A stretch of 64,000 nucleotides of DNA from Asaia krungthepensis NRIC 0535 (GTDB lineage: Bacteria; Pseudomonadota; Alphaproteobacteria; Acetobacterales; Acetobacteraceae), in assembly GCF_025995175.1 (NCBI RefSeq), contig NZ_BAPV01000005.1, forward strand, positions 1 through 64,000, read 5' to 3'. The notes below the pieces were generated by a model. It searched no databases. It saw nothing but the letters and a program-made list of their open reading frames with translations, and was not told the DNA's origin. Position numbers and translations under genes: made by a program. Below are positions 36,948 through 46,529 of this stretch, in pieces. The first letter of the stretch is position 1. Each line of letters begins with the position of its first letter.

Positions 36948-38276
36948 TCAGACATCGAGAAGCAGGCGACGGGGGTCTTCCACATACTGCTTGATGCGCA
37001 CCAGGAAGCTCACAGCCTCGCGGCCATCGACCATGCGATGGTCATAGGAGAGCGCAACATACATCATGGGACGGATCACCACCTGGCCATCCACGGCTAC
37101 GGGGCGGTCCTGAATGGCATGCATGCCCAGAATGCCCGATTGCGGCGGGTTGAGAATGGGGGTGGAGAGAAGCGACCCGAACACCCCGCCATTGGTGATG
37201 GAGAACGTACCGCGCGAGAGTTCGTCGAGCTTCAGCGTTCCGGCACGCGCCCGCGTACCGTAGTCATTGATATTACGCTCAAGTTCGGCAAAGCTCATCT
37301 GGTCGGCATCATGCAGCACCGGCACGACAAGACCGCGCTCGCTGCCCACGGCAATGCCCAGATTCACGAAGCGGCGATAGATGATCTCCTCGCCCTCGAT
37401 TGTCGCGTTGATGGCCGGGAATTCCTGCAGCGCCTTGATGCAGGCACGCGCAAAAATGGACATGAAACCCAGCTTCACGCCATGCTTCTTCTCGAAAATC
37501 TCGCGATATTCAGCCCGCAGCGCCTTGGCAGCGCTCATATCCACCTCGTTGAAGGTGGTCAGGATGGCGGCCGTGTTCTGAGCATCCTTGAGGCGGCGCG
37601 CGATAGTCTGGCGCAGACGCGTCATGGGCACGCGCTGTTCGCGGCTGTCCTGCTCGCCCTTGCCCAGCAGCGCGGCCAGAGCAGCGGCCATGGCGGGAGG
37701 GGGCGAGGCCGCCTGCCCTGTTGCCGGCGTTTGCGGGGCCGAGAGCGCAGGGGCAGACGCAACGGGCTCCGGTCGGGGTGCGGCGGCAGAGGAAACCTCT
37801 TCGTTGCGAGGAGCAGCTGCTGCCGACCGCGCCATTTTCGCCATCACGTCGCCCTTGGTCACGCGCCCGTCGAGACCCGTGCCCTGAGTCACGGTGTCGG
37901 GTGCGATATGGGCCTCAGCCATCAGGCGCGTCGCAGCAGGCATCGGGTCATGCGACGTTGATGGTGCAGCTGGCGGGGTCTCGGGCTTCGGGGTCGGGGC
38001 GCTTTCTGCCTTCGACGGAGTGGACGCACTGGGCGTTCCCTTGGGGTCGAGCGTGCCAAGCACACTGCCCACGGCAACTTCCGCACCCGCTGCCATTAGA
38101 TCACCACCCAGAACGCCTGCCTGCGGGGCGGGCACCTCCACGCTGATCTTGTCGGTTTCCAGTTCGACCACCGGCTCATCTGCCGACACTGCCTGACCGG
38201 GTTGCTTGAGCCAACGGGTTATTGTTGCCGAGGTGACACTCTCACCGAGTACCGGCACCCTGATCTCGACCGACAT
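36948..38276 (-). CDS. sucB: Dihydrolipoyllysine succinyltransferase (E2 of 2-oxoglutarate dehydrogenase)
   Basis: A 442-residue E2 core protein. Residues 1-76 form the lipoyl domain, with K43 in [12 protein letters not shown] as the lipoylation site. A Pro/Ala-rich linker is followed by the subunit-binding domain ([27 protein letters not shown]), another linker and the catalytic domain ([15 protein letters not shown] to the end), with the catalytic His in [31 protein letters not shown] is typical of SucB. Two adjacent ATGs (38279, 38276); GGGAGAG fits the second. It heads an operon with lpd and is divergent from xylB across 361 bases. Confidence 0.96.
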   Translation of the reverse strand: MSVEIRVPVLGESVTSATITRWLKQPGQAVSADEPVVELETDKISVEVPAPQAGVLGGDLMAAGAEVAVGSVLGTLDPKGTPSASTPSKAESAPTPKPETPPAAPSTSHDPMPAATRLMAEAHIAPDTVTQGTGLDGRVTKGDVMAKMARSAAAAPRNEEVSSAAAPRPEPVASAPALSAPQTPATGQAASPPPAMAAALAALLGKGEQDSREQRVPMTRLRQTIARRLKDAQNTAAILTTFNEVDMSAAKALRAEYREIFEKKHGVKLGFMSIFARACIKALQEFPAINATIEGEEIIYRRFVNLGIAVGSERGLVVPVLHDADQMSFAELERNINDYGTRARAGTLKLDELSRGTFSITNGGVFGSLLSTPILNPPQSGILGMHAIQDRPVAVDGQVVIRPMMYVALSYDHRMVDGREAVSFLVRIKQYVEDPRRLLLDV

Positions 38277-38637
38277 CATCTCTCCCTTTGCCCGTTAGGA
38301 CTTCTGTCGTGCGTCTGTGCGACCGACTATAGACAGGCGACCATAGACAGGAACAGTGGCCATGCCTACTCCGCCTGCATTCATGGCCGGACTGCAGAAA
38401 TAGAGAGGGCGACGCCGTTTTGTCAGGTCATCCCCCATACAAACAGGTTTCTTCAATGGGGTTTCACCCGATTGTGACGCGACAGCTTGTCAGGCCCGGC
38501 GCTTTCATCGGCACCTCGATACGCCTGAAATCCAGGTCTGACCGGCATCCTCTCCGGGCATCGCCTCTCTCCGGCGTCCTTTTTCCTTCCGGTTCGTTAA
38601 GACGCTCATCACGCTCTTCCATAAGGTCCGTTAATCC
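38277..38637. other. Divergent intergenic region, sucB-lpd against xylB
   Basis: This 361-base stretch must hold the promoters of sucB-lpd (minus) and xylB (plus). It has no gene I can support, and no promoter, operator or hairpin I can call with confidence. Confidence 0.5.
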
Positions 38638-40104
38638 ATGGTTTCTGGCATGTATCTCGGTATCGATCTCGGCACTTCCGGCATCAAGGCGGTGCTGGTC
38701 GATTCCACGCAGAAAGTCGTTGCGGCCCATACCGAAAAACTGGAGGTCAGCCGCCCACATCCGGGATGGAGCGAACAGAACCCCGAGGACTGGTACGAGG
38801 CGACATTGCGCGCGCTGGATGCCCTGCGTGAAACCCACCCGGCCGAACTCTCTGCGGTGCGTGGCATAGGCCTGTCCGGACAGCAACACGGCGCTGTACT
38901 TCTGGGCGAAGGCGGCGAGGTTCTGCGCCCATGCCTGCTCTGGAACGACACACGCGCCGAGACCGAATGCTCCCTTTTCGAGCATCGCTTTCCATTATGC
39001 CGCCAGATTACCGGCAATATCGCCATGCCGGGCTTCACGGCCCCCAAGGTTCTCTGGGTGGCGCGTCACGAGCCGGAGATCTTTGCGCATGTCACCCATG
39101 TGGTGTTGCCCAAGGCCTGGCTGCGTTTTCGCATGACAGGCGCGCTGATCGAGGACATGTCCGATGCCTCCGGCTCACTCTGGCTCGATACAGGGCGCCG
39201 CCTCTGGTCGGATGCCGCGCTCGAAGCGTCCAATCTGCGTCTCGCCGCCATGCCCGAACTCTGCGAAGGCTCTGCCCCCGCCGGGCAACTCAATCCTGAC
39301 CTGGCCACACGCTGGGGCATGACGGAATCCCCGATCTTTGCCGGAGGCGCGGGTGATAATGCTGCGGGCGCGGTCGGGCTTGGGGCGATTCATACGGGCG
39401 ACGCTTTCCTGTCCCTCGGCACATCCGGTGTTGTGTGGGTGACGACCGATAGTTTTCATCCCGGCGGCAATCATGCCATCCATTCATTCTGCCATGCCGT
39501 GCCGGATCAGTGGCATCAGATGGGGGTCACGCTCTCGGCGGCGGCCTCTCTCGCCTGGTGGTCGCGCGTGACAGGCATGGATGAGAAATCGCTCCTCGCC
39601 GAGTTGCCACAAGCTCCTGAGGCCCCCTCCCCGGTGCTGTTCGCGCCTTATCTCTCCGGCGAACGAACCCCCCATAATGACGGCACAGTACGCGGCGGAT
39701 TCATGGGGCTGACCCAGGACACGACCCGTGCCCAGATGACGCAGGCCGTTCTCGAGGGCGTGGCGTTCTCTTTCCGCGATGCCCTTGAGGGTCTGGCAGA
39801 GTCCGGCACTGTCATCACGCAGGCCGATGTGATTGGCGGCGGATCGCGCAGCCCTCTCTGGACGTCGATTCTGGCAAGTGTGCTTGGGATCACCCTGCAC
39901 CGGTTGGCCAATGGCGAGCAGGGCGGTGCATTCGGAGCAGCCCGTCTCGCCCGGCTTGCCGTCACCGGCGAAGCTGTTGCGGAAGTCTGCCTGCCCCCCG
40001 AGCGCGTGGCCTCCATTGCCCCGGATGATCGTCTGAGCGGGCCCTATCGTCAGGCCTATGCGCGGTATCGCGCTCTTTATCCGGCCCTGAAATCCATTCC
40101 CTGA
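38638..40104 (+). CDS. xylB: Xylulokinase
   Basis: A 488-residue FGGY-family sugar kinase that phosphorylates D-xylulose to xylulose 5-phosphate, feeding the pentose phosphate pathway. MYLGIDLGTSGIKAVLVD is the N-terminal phosphate loop. GLSGQQHGAVLL, LLWNDTRAE and VLPKAWLRFRMTG match xylulokinases rather than glycerol kinase. AGGAGDNAAGAVGLGAI and VIGGGSRSPLWTSILASVL build the ATP-binding half. ATG at 38638 follows AAGG at some distance; ATG at 38650 is an alternative that begins exactly at the conserved strand. No xylose isomerase gene is nearby, so xylulose probably comes from xylitol or arabitol oxidation or uptake. Confidence 0.93.
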   Translation: MVSGMYLGIDLGTSGIKAVLVDSTQKVVAAHTEKLEVSRPHPGWSEQNPEDWYEATLRALDALRETHPAELSAVRGIGLSGQQHGAVLLGEGGEVLRPCLLWNDTRAETECSLFEHRFPLCRQITGNIAMPGFTAPKVLWVARHEPEIFAHVTHVVLPKAWLRFRMTGALIEDMSDASGSLWLDTGRRLWSDAALEASNLRLAAMPELCEGSAPAGQLNPDLATRWGMTESPIFAGGAGDNAAGAVGLGAIHTGDAFLSLGTSGVVWVTTDSFHPGGNHAIHSFCHAVPDQWHQMGVTLSAAASLAWWSRVTGMDEKSLLAELPQAPEAPSPVLFAPYLSGERTPHNDGTVRGGFMGLTQDTTRAQMTQAVLEGVAFSFRDALEGLAESGTVITQADVIGGGSRSPLWTSILASVLGITLHRLANGEQGGAFGAARLARLAVTGEAVAEVCLPPERVASIAPDDRLSGPYRQAYARYRALYPALKSIP

Positions 40105-40234
40105 CCAAGCGACTGCCTGGAAACCACGGGAGTGAGAACGGCCGTATCCTTCGAAGGAAAGACGAGGCGCCTTGCAGCCCCGGCCTGGCCCGGCGAGCGA
40201 CATTCATGAAGCACCAGGTCAGACCCTCAACCGC

Positions 40235-41062
40235 TCAGGGTGCAGGGCTGACGCGCTTGATGAAGCGGTCGAGCACTGCGAGGCCACCATTCTCGATCAG
40301 GGTGGAATGCGATCCCTGCTGTGTCGTCCAGATCTGCTTGGGCTCAGGGGCAGCGTCGAATACCGCAAGGCTTTCGGACGGAGGAACCGTCTTGTCCTGC
40401 AGCGTGCGCATGACAAGAAGCGGCATCTTGAGGCCGGGAATGCGGCTCAGCGTGTCGAACGGGTTTCTGAGCAGCAGATGGACCGGCATGTAGGGATAAC
40501 GCGACGCCGCGACATCGGCGATGCTGGTATAGGGTGCATCCAGCACTAGCCCCGCTGCGGGAAAATCCAGCGCCGTACGCAGGGCGATGTTCGTCCCCAG
40601 GGACTCGCCATAAAGAATGATCCGGTCAGGGGCGATGCCTTCAGCCGCAAGAAACCGCATGGCTGAGGCGGCATCGAGCACCAGCCCCGCCTCGCTGGGT
40701 TTGCCTGGATTGCCTGCATAGCCGCGATATTCGACCGCAAGCAGGCCCGTATCCCGCTGCGCATCCCCCTGGGTCATCAAGACGAAGCGATGGGCGCGGG
40801 ACGTGATCGATCCTGCATTGCCGTGCAAGTAGACAATGACCGGCCCGTCCTGGGCAGGCGCATGGTAATAGGCTTCAAGCGCCAAACCATCAGCTGTGCG
40901 GAGCGTCACGAAAGTCGTACCCGGGATCAGGGAAGATGGATTCGCAAGCGGCGTCGATTCGGCCGGAAAAACCAGACGGTCCTGCCGCAGATACAGAAAG
41001 GCTGCGAGCGCGAGATAAAGAGCGATGGCAAGGCCGAAGGCAATCGCGAGGTATCTGATCAA
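40235..41062 (-). CDS. Membrane-anchored alpha/beta hydrolase (BEM46-like)
   Basis: A 275-residue alpha/beta hydrolase anchored by an N-terminal hydrophobic helix (about residues 4-26, LAIAFGLAIALYLALAAFLY). VIVYLHGNAGSITSRAHRF is the oxyanion-hole strand, LLAVEYRGYAGNPGKPSE the next strand, and LYGESLGTNIALR carries the nucleophilic Ser. The catalytic Asp is probably in RTLQDKTVPP and the His in GSHSTLIENGG. Substrate unknown. The start is TTG at 41062, chosen because the anchor begins there and no ATG or GTG precedes it; the ribosome site is weak. Confidence 0.8.
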   Translation of the reverse strand: MIRYLAIAFGLAIALYLALAAFLYLRQDRLVFPAESTPLANPSSLIPGTTFVTLRTADGLALEAYYHAPAQDGPVIVYLHGNAGSITSRAHRFVLMTQGDAQRDTGLLAVEYRGYAGNPGKPSEAGLVLDAASAMRFLAAEGIAPDRIILYGESLGTNIALRTALDFPAAGLVLDAPYTSIADVAASRYPYMPVHLLLRNPFDTLSRIPGLKMPLLVMRTLQDKTVPPSESLAVFDAAPEPKQIWTTQQGSHSTLIENGGLAVLDRFIKRVSPAP

Positions 41063-41149
41063 GGTTAAGGGTCTCGGAACGTTTTTGGCGTAGACGCGTA
41101 GTCAAGAAGATGTGACGCTTCCGTAACCCGATTGTCGAGAGCCAGATCA

Positions 41150-41683
41150 ATGAAATATTTATGGCCCATACCGCTTCTCTTGGCATTTCTGGCAGCGGCA
41201 GTCATGGCGCAGGCAGCGGACAACAACCCGACGAAGCCTTTGCGCAGCTATCAGCATCTCTGGACCGATACGAATGGCATAAGCCATGTCGCGCGATGCC
41301 CGGTCTCGAATTTCTTTCTCAAAAGCATGTCGCCACCGGCGGGACCGCAATGGCAAGACCCCATGGAGCCCCAGACCGCCACGGTGATGATGACCGTTCA
41401 GCCGCGCCACTGGAATGGAGCATGGCATCCCGACCCCAAGCCGCAATGGATCATTCCGCTCAAGGGCCGCTGGTGGGTGCGCGCAATGGACGGAACGCGT
41501 GTGGAGATGGGCCCGGGAGATATCCTGTTCGGCGAGGATCAGGACGTGCGCCCCATGACCGATGGCCCTTATAAGGGCAAGAAAGGCCATGATGCGGGCA
41601 ATGTGGGCGACGACGAAGTGACGCTTCTGGTCATCCAGTCCGCCAATCCGCCCGAACGCAACAAACCCTGCCGTTATCACTGA
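41150..41683 (+). CDS. Exported cupin-like protein
   Basis: A 177-residue protein with a signal peptide (about 1-23, ending AQA) and a small beta-barrel core read as a cupin: HWNGAWHPDPKPQWIIPLKG, then WWVRAMDGTRVEMGPGDILF, the typical PGDILF turn of the second cupin motif. The N-terminal RSYQHLWTDTNGISHVARC and the DVRPMTDGP segment are also characteristic of a group of exported cupins in acetic acid and related bacteria. Two cysteines lie in ARCPVSN and NKPCRYH. Function unknown. ATG at 41150 preceded by GAGAG; a TTG in frame at 41132 is less likely. Confidence 0.65.
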   Translation: MKYLWPIPLLLAFLAAAVMAQAADNNPTKPLRSYQHLWTDTNGISHVARCPVSNFFLKSMSPPAGPQWQDPMEPQTATVMMTVQPRHWNGAWHPDPKPQWIIPLKGRWWVRAMDGTRVEMGPGDILFGEDQDVRPMTDGPYKGKKGHDAGNVGDDEVTLLVIQSANPPERNKPCRYH

Positions 41684-41755
41684 TCGCGCGCGCTCTGCCT
41701 CCAGCCGCACGACGCCGTATCGCGTCACGCCATGACTTCATGGCATAAGCGCGTC

Positions 41756-42769
41756 ATGACCAAGCGTGTGATCACCTCGATCGATGTTGCCCGCCTTGCT
41801 GGGGTGTCCCAGTCGGCCGTCTCCCGTGCCTTTTCCACCACCGCCAGCATTTCTCCCGCCACGCGGGAGAAGGTGTTCAAGGCGGCAGAAGCGCTCAATT
41901 ACAAGCCCAACCGTATCCCCTCGATCATGCTGACAGGGCGTTCGGGCATGATCGGCATCATCGTGGGTGGGCTGCGCAACCCGCTTTACGGCTCGGCGCT
42001 CGAGCAATTATCGGCGGGAATACGCGAGGCTGGCTTTCAGGTGCTCCTGGTCCAGGTCATGGACACGGTCACGCTCGAAATGGCGCTGGACACTCTTGCA
42101 GGATATCGCGTGGATGCGCTGATCACCGCATTGGCGATCGGCTCGGAAGACACGGCTGCCGCGCTCTCGGCTCTGAATATCCCGGTGATCTGCTTCAACT
42201 CGGCCCTCATCGGTCCGGGAATTTCGTCGGTACGCTCCAATAACTTCGACTCAGGACGACGCGTTGCAGCCCTCATGCAGGAATGGGGGGTCGAGCGCCC
42301 CTACTGGCTGGCGGGTCCGGTCGTCAATGCCGCGTCACGTGCCCGTCGGGCAGGGTTTCTGGAAGGCTGGGGGGCGAAAAAACTGAGCGTGACCGAACTC
42401 CAGGGCGATGACCATTACGACTCTGCGTTCAGCGCCGTTTCCGAAGCCCTGCGCGCGGGACACAGACCCGACGGATTATTCTGCAGCAATGACTTGATGG
42501 GCTGTGGCGCGCTGGATGCGCTCAAGGATACAGGCGGCATGAGTTGCCCCGAGGATGTGGTGGTGGTCGGTTATGACAACATCCCGCAAGCCGCCTGGCA
42601 TTCCTATCAGCTCAGCAGCTTCGATCAGCGCCCCGACGCACTGGTTGCAGCCTCGCTTGATATCCTTGCCCGCTCACTGTCAGCTCCGGATGAGCGCCTG
42701 TCGGAAACCCATGTGATCGAGGCCGATCTCGTGCTGCGACGCAGCACGTCCCGCACGCTCGCTCCTTAA
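41756..42769 (+). CDS. LacI-family transcriptional regulator
   Basis: A 337-residue regulator. The helix-turn-helix is SIDVARLAGVSQSAVSRAFS with the hinge helix region ALNYKPNRIPSIMLTGR; the rest is a periplasmic-binding-protein-like effector domain ending GYDNIPQAAWHSYQLSSFDQ. LacI proteins usually repress nearby transport or catabolic genes until a sugar or related ligand binds. It lies just upstream of a shikimate-dehydrogenase-like gene and a sugar-porter-family transporter on the same strand, which are the likely targets. ATG at 41756 matches family length; ATG at 41732 is possible. Neither has a strong ribosome site. Confidence 0.9.
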   Translation: MTKRVITSIDVARLAGVSQSAVSRAFSTTASISPATREKVFKAAEALNYKPNRIPSIMLTGRSGMIGIIVGGLRNPLYGSALEQLSAGIREAGFQVLLVQVMDTVTLEMALDTLAGYRVDALITALAIGSEDTAAALSALNIPVICFNSALIGPGISSVRSNNFDSGRRVAALMQEWGVERPYWLAGPVVNAASRARRAGFLEGWGAKKLSVTELQGDDHYDSAFSAVSEALRAGHRPDGLFCSNDLMGCGALDALKDTGGMSCPEDVVVVGYDNIPQAAWHSYQLSSFDQRPDALVAASLDILARSLSAPDERLSETHVIEADLVLRRSTSRTLAP

Positions 42770-42866
42770 AACCGTCTTCATGGTGCAACCCTTGCTGTGT
42801 TCGTCGCTTTTCTGCATAGCTATGCAAGTTTAAGCGCGACCCATTGCGCGCTCTGGAGAGCCCCTC

Positions 42867-43724
42867 ATGACAGACCGTTCCTTTCGCTCGATCCTGACCG
42901 GGTCTTTCTCGACCCCATGCGCCAAAAACCCTACCGTCGCGATGATGGAAGCCGGATATGCCAAGGCCGGGCTCGACGCCCGCTATATCAATTGCGACGT
43001 AAAGCCCGAAAATCTCGCTGCTGCCATCGCCGGAGCTAAGGCCATGGAATGGGCCGGATTCAACTGTTCCATCCCCCACAAGATCGCGGTGCTCGACCAT
43101 CTCGATTCTCTCGCGGAGTCCGCCAGAATCATCGGGGCGGTCAATTGCGTGCAGATCCGCCACGGCAAGCTGACGGGCAACAATACCGATGGCAAAGGCT
43201 TTCTGGCCTCGCTGCGCAAGCTGACCGACCCGAAGGACAAAACCATCCTCATCCTGGGGGCCGGAGGAGCAGCGCGCGCCATCGCAGTGGAACTCGCTCT
43301 TGCTGGCGCAAAATCGATCACCGTGGCCAATCGCAGCGCGGACAAGGCCGATTCCATCGTGCGCCTTCTCAAGGAAAATACCGGGTGTGAGGCAAAGACA
43401 CTGGACTGGTCGGGCAATTTGGCTGTGCCCGAAGGCGTGGATGTGCTGATCAATGCGACCTCGATCGGTCTTGGCGATGCAGAGGCGATGCCTTCGGTCG
43501 AGATTGAAACCCTGGCCCATGCGCGCATCGTGGCAGATGTGATCCCGAACCCGCCCATGACGAAGCTGTTGCGCAGCGCGAAGGAGCAAGGCTGTCAGAC
43601 GCTCGACGGGCTCGGCATGCTGGTCAATCAGGGCATTATCGGTGCGGAACTCGTTCTGGGCGTGAAGCTCTCCGCGGAGATCATGGAAAAGACCCTGGCC
43701 GTTATTTTCGGCGTGCAGGACTGA
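42867..43724 (+). CDS. Shikimate/quinate dehydrogenase family protein
   Basis: A 285-residue NAD(P) enzyme of the AroE/YdiB family. The substrate side shows a changed opening, LTGSFSTPCAKNP, where AroE has SxS; then AGFNCSIPHK with the catalytic Lys, NCVQ, and GNNTDGKGF with the catalytic Asp. The nucleotide loop is ILGAGGAARAI, followed by NRSADKAD, which suggests NADP. GLGMLVNQGIIGAELVLG is the closing family motif. Its place between a LacI regulator and a sugar-type transporter suggests a catabolic role on shikimate, quinate or a related compound, rather than the biosynthetic AroE. The substrate is an inference. Confidence 0.85.
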   Translation: MTDRSFRSILTGSFSTPCAKNPTVAMMEAGYAKAGLDARYINCDVKPENLAAAIAGAKAMEWAGFNCSIPHKIAVLDHLDSLAESARIIGAVNCVQIRHGKLTGNNTDGKGFLASLRKLTDPKDKTILILGAGGAARAIAVELALAGAKSITVANRSADKADSIVRLLKENTGCEAKTLDWSGNLAVPEGVDVLINATSIGLGDAEAMPSVEIETLAHARIVADVIPNPPMTKLLRSAKEQGCQTLDGLGMLVNQGIIGAELVLGVKLSAEIMEKTLAVIFGVQD

Positions 43725-43799
43725 GCCTTTCTCTCCGGGGCGCGCCTGTCCCAGGGTACGCATCCGGCACGCGCGTCGCGCCATGCAAGGAGTCCCGTC

Positions 43800-45251
43800 A
43801 TGCCGGATAACGCCCCCCGCCCCGCCGACGCACGCCTTACGACAGAACTCGACATCGAGCTACGCAGGCTCGAAGCCGCGCCTGACAGGCGGGACAGCGC
43901 TCACCGCATGGTCGCTCTGGCCGCCTCGGTTGCGGCAACAGGGGGGCTGCTCTTCGGTTACGATACCGGGATCATCGCCTCTGCCCTGATCTATATTACC
44001 CATAGTTTCGCGCTGGACAGTACAGGCCAACAAGGAATTGCGGCCGCGCTCAATCTTGGCGCGGTGTTCGGGGCCATCATGAGCGGCCCGCTCTCCGACC
44101 GGCTGGGACGTCGCCCGTCTGTCATGGTGGCGGCGCTCGTTTTTACCCTTGCCTCTCTGGGCTGCGCGCTGGCCCCATCGCAGACCATGCTCATTCTGGC
44201 ACGGTTCGTTCTGGGGTGGGCCATCGGCGCAACCACACAGATCGTGCCGGTCTATGTGGCCGAACTTGCCCCGGCAGAGCGTCGCGGCGGACTGGTCTCG
44301 CTGTTTCAGCTTGTCTTCTCTCTGGGGCTGCTCGTTGCTTTTGCCGTTGGCTACGCCCTGGCCGGGCCGCCGGAATGCTGGCGCCTGATGTTCGGGCTTG
44401 GCGTCATCCCGGCCCTGTTTCTCGCTCTGGGTATGGTATTCCTGCCTGAAAGCCCGAGATGGCTGCTCGAGCAGGGCAGAACCGCGCAAGCCGTTCAGGT
44501 GCTGTATCGCCTGCGCGGCCATCACGAACCGATACGTCAGGAACTCGATGCGCTGCGCGAAGCGCAGGATCAGGCGTCGGATACGCCCGGATGGTCGGCC
44601 TTGCGCACATCCTGGCTGCGCCCGGCCCTGATCGCGGCGATCGGGCTCGCGGCGCTTTCCCAGCTCTCCGGGCCGAACGTGATCGTGTATTACGCGCCGA
44701 TCATCCTATCCGAGGCAGGGCTCGGTCACTCGGCTGCCCTGCTGACCTCGGTCGGGGTTGGCGTGACCTCCACAATCACCACGTTTATGGGAATCATGCT
44801 GATCGATCGCGTCGGACGGCGACGCATGTTGCTGGCGATGCTGCCTTTTGCGGCACTAGCACTTTTTGCCCTCGGGACACTCCTTGCCGGCACCGCCCCA
44901 CTGGAGGGGATGAGACTCGTTTTCGTGGTGCTGGCTCTGCTCGCCTATATCTTCTTCAATTTCGGCTCACTCTCGGTCGCGGTCTGGCTGGTTGCCTCCG
45001 AGGTTTTTCCCCTGATCATACGCAGCAAGGCCATGGGGCTGGCGAGCGCAACGGTCTGGCTCTCGGATACGCTCGTGTCGCTGTTCACCCTCACTCTGGT
45101 GCACGATCTTGGGCGCAGCGGGACATTCTGGCTGTTCGGGGCGATCAACGCCTTGGCATTCTTTTTTGTTCTGCGCTGGGTGCCGGAAACAAAAAACACG
45201 ACGCTGGAGGAGATCGAGAACAGCCTGCGCAACGGTACCTTCCGCCCCTGA
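43800..45251 (+). CDS. MFS sugar porter family transporter
   Basis: A 483-residue inner-membrane protein with 12 hydrophobic helices. Sugar-porter signatures are present: LLFGYDTGIIASALIYI in helix 1, GPLSDRLGRRP after helix 2, PVYVAELAPAERRGGLVSLFQ (PESPRW follows in LPESPRWLLEQG), and IDRVGRRRMLL after helix 8. SQLSGPNVIVYYAPII replaces the usual QxSGINxxxYY with Pro-Asn. The VPETKNTTLEEIE tail is typical. It is 75 bases after the dehydrogenase gene and probably in its operon, so it may carry the dehydrogenase substrate by proton symport. Confidence 0.9.
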   Translation: MPDNAPRPADARLTTELDIELRRLEAAPDRRDSAHRMVALAASVAATGGLLFGYDTGIIASALIYITHSFALDSTGQQGIAAALNLGAVFGAIMSGPLSDRLGRRPSVMVAALVFTLASLGCALAPSQTMLILARFVLGWAIGATTQIVPVYVAELAPAERRGGLVSLFQLVFSLGLLVAFAVGYALAGPPECWRLMFGLGVIPALFLALGMVFLPESPRWLLEQGRTAQAVQVLYRLRGHHEPIRQELDALREAQDQASDTPGWSALRTSWLRPALIAAIGLAALSQLSGPNVIVYYAPIILSEAGLGHSAALLTSVGVGVTSTITTFMGIMLIDRVGRRRMLLAMLPFAALALFALGTLLAGTAPLEGMRLVFVVLALLAYIFFNFGSLSVAVWLVASEVFPLIIRSKAMGLASATVWLSDTLVSLFTLTLVHDLGRSGTFWLFGAINALAFFFVLRWVPETKNTTLEEIENSLRNGTFRP

Positions 45252-45278
45252 CGTGTAGAGGCGCAAGCAGAGCTGCGC

Positions 45279-46529
45279 TCAGATACGCGCAGCCTCGCCC
45301 GTGTTCTGAGTCTGACGCCTCTCGGCAGAGCGGCGCCAGAAATTGCACAGCACCATGCCTGCAATACCGGCCAGCATGCCAAAAGCCGTCGAACTCAGCC
45401 GTGTCGGCGGCAGAAGCGCCATGAGGATGCCGCTCGACCCGCCAATGGCGAAGGCCATGGTTCCCAGCAATGCAGAGGCCGCCCCTGCCTGATGCCCATG
45501 ATGGGTGAGCGCCAGCACGTTGGCATTCGGCCCGATAAAGCCAAGGGTGAAGGTGGTGGTGATAATCAGCGCGCAGAGCGGCCAGGGGTCGTTCTGCCCG
45601 ACGATATGGCTGGCGCTCACGGCCAGAAGCACGAGCCCGGATGCCAGACACGCTGCCAGTCCACCCTGCATGACCGACGTGAATTTGTAGCGATGGGACA
45701 GCTTGCCATTGATCTGCGTGGCCAGAATGAACCCGCCTGCATTGATTCCGAAAAAGATCGCAAAGGCCCGGGGCGAGAACCCCAGAAGATGCTCGAAAAG
45801 CAGCGGCGCGTTCGAGAGATAGGCAAACATCACGAAGGTGCTGAAACTCGACAGCGTGGCCGAGGACATGAAAACGGGCTCGCGCACGAGACTCACATAG
45901 CGCCGCAGGATCTCGACCGGAGGCAGGGCATAGCGTCGCTCGACCGGCAGGGTCTCGGGCATGACCATGAGCCAGAGCGCGGCAAGAACCGTGGCCGCCA
46001 CCGCCCCGGCCCAGAAAATCAGCCGCCAGCTTCCGAAGGCAAGAAATGCGCTGCCCAGAGTCGGGGCAAGGATGGGCCCGACACCGAAAACGAGCGTCAA
46101 CTGGGACATGAGCCGCACGGCCTCATGTCCTGTCGCCACATCGCGCACAATGGCGCGGGGTATGACGCTGGTGATGGCCCCACCCAGCGCCGCCACGAGG
46201 CGCAGCAGGCAGAACGACCAGTAAGACTCCGTGGTGGCCAGGGCGATCGTCGCTGCCACATAGATGGCAAGCCCCACAACCATGGGCTTGTGTCGCCCGA
46301 ACCGGTCCGAAAGCGGACCGAGGCAGAACTGCCCGATAGCCAGGCCGATGAACCACGCCGCCAAAGTGAGCTGTGCCGAGCCCGGCCCCTGCCCCAGATC
46401 GCGCTCGAGCTGGGGGAAGGCCGGCAGATACATATCGGTCGAGATCGGACCGATGGTGCTGACAAGACCGAGCAGAACAATCTGCCCGGTTGAGAAGCGT
46501 ATGGCGGGATGAGGCGATGAGGTCAGCAC
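45279..46529 (-). CDS. Multidrug efflux MFS transporter, Bcr/CflA family
   Basis: A 416-residue inner-membrane protein of the Bcr/CflA drug:proton antiporter family. The TIGPISTDMYLPAFPQLERD segment of helix 1 is the family hallmark, followed by LGPLSDRFGRHKPMVVGL (loop 2-3 motif), FGVGPILAPTLGS (antiporter motif C) and the late PNANVLALTHHGHQAGAASA. Such pumps export bicyclomycin, chloramphenicol or dipeptides; the substrate here is unknown. The start is GTG at 46529, without a strong ribosome site. It is convergent with the sugar porter, with 27 bases between the stops. Confidence 0.9.
   Translation of the reverse strand: MLTSSPHPAIRFSTGQIVLLGLVSTIGPISTDMYLPAFPQLERDLGQGPGSAQLTLAAWFIGLAIGQFCLGPLSDRFGRHKPMVVGLAIYVAATIALATTESYWSFCLLRLVAALGGAITSVIPRAIVRDVATGHEAVRLMSQLTLVFGVGPILAPTLGSAFLAFGSWRLIFWAGAVAATVLAALWLMVMPETLPVERRYALPPVEILRRYVSLVREPVFMSSATLSSFSTFVMFAYLSNAPLLFEHLLGFSPRAFAIFFGINAGGFILATQINGKLSHRYKFTSVMQGGLAACLASGLVLLAVSASHIVGQNDPWPLCALIITTTFTLGFIGPNANVLALTHHGHQAGAASALLGTMAFAIGGSSGILMALLPPTRLSSTAFGMLAGIAGMVLCNFWRRSAERRQTQNTGEAARI

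Noticed and set aside
35540-36994. Long open frame (484 codons) on the plus strand
   Set aside because: Antisense to lpd; no domain and an unlikely composition.
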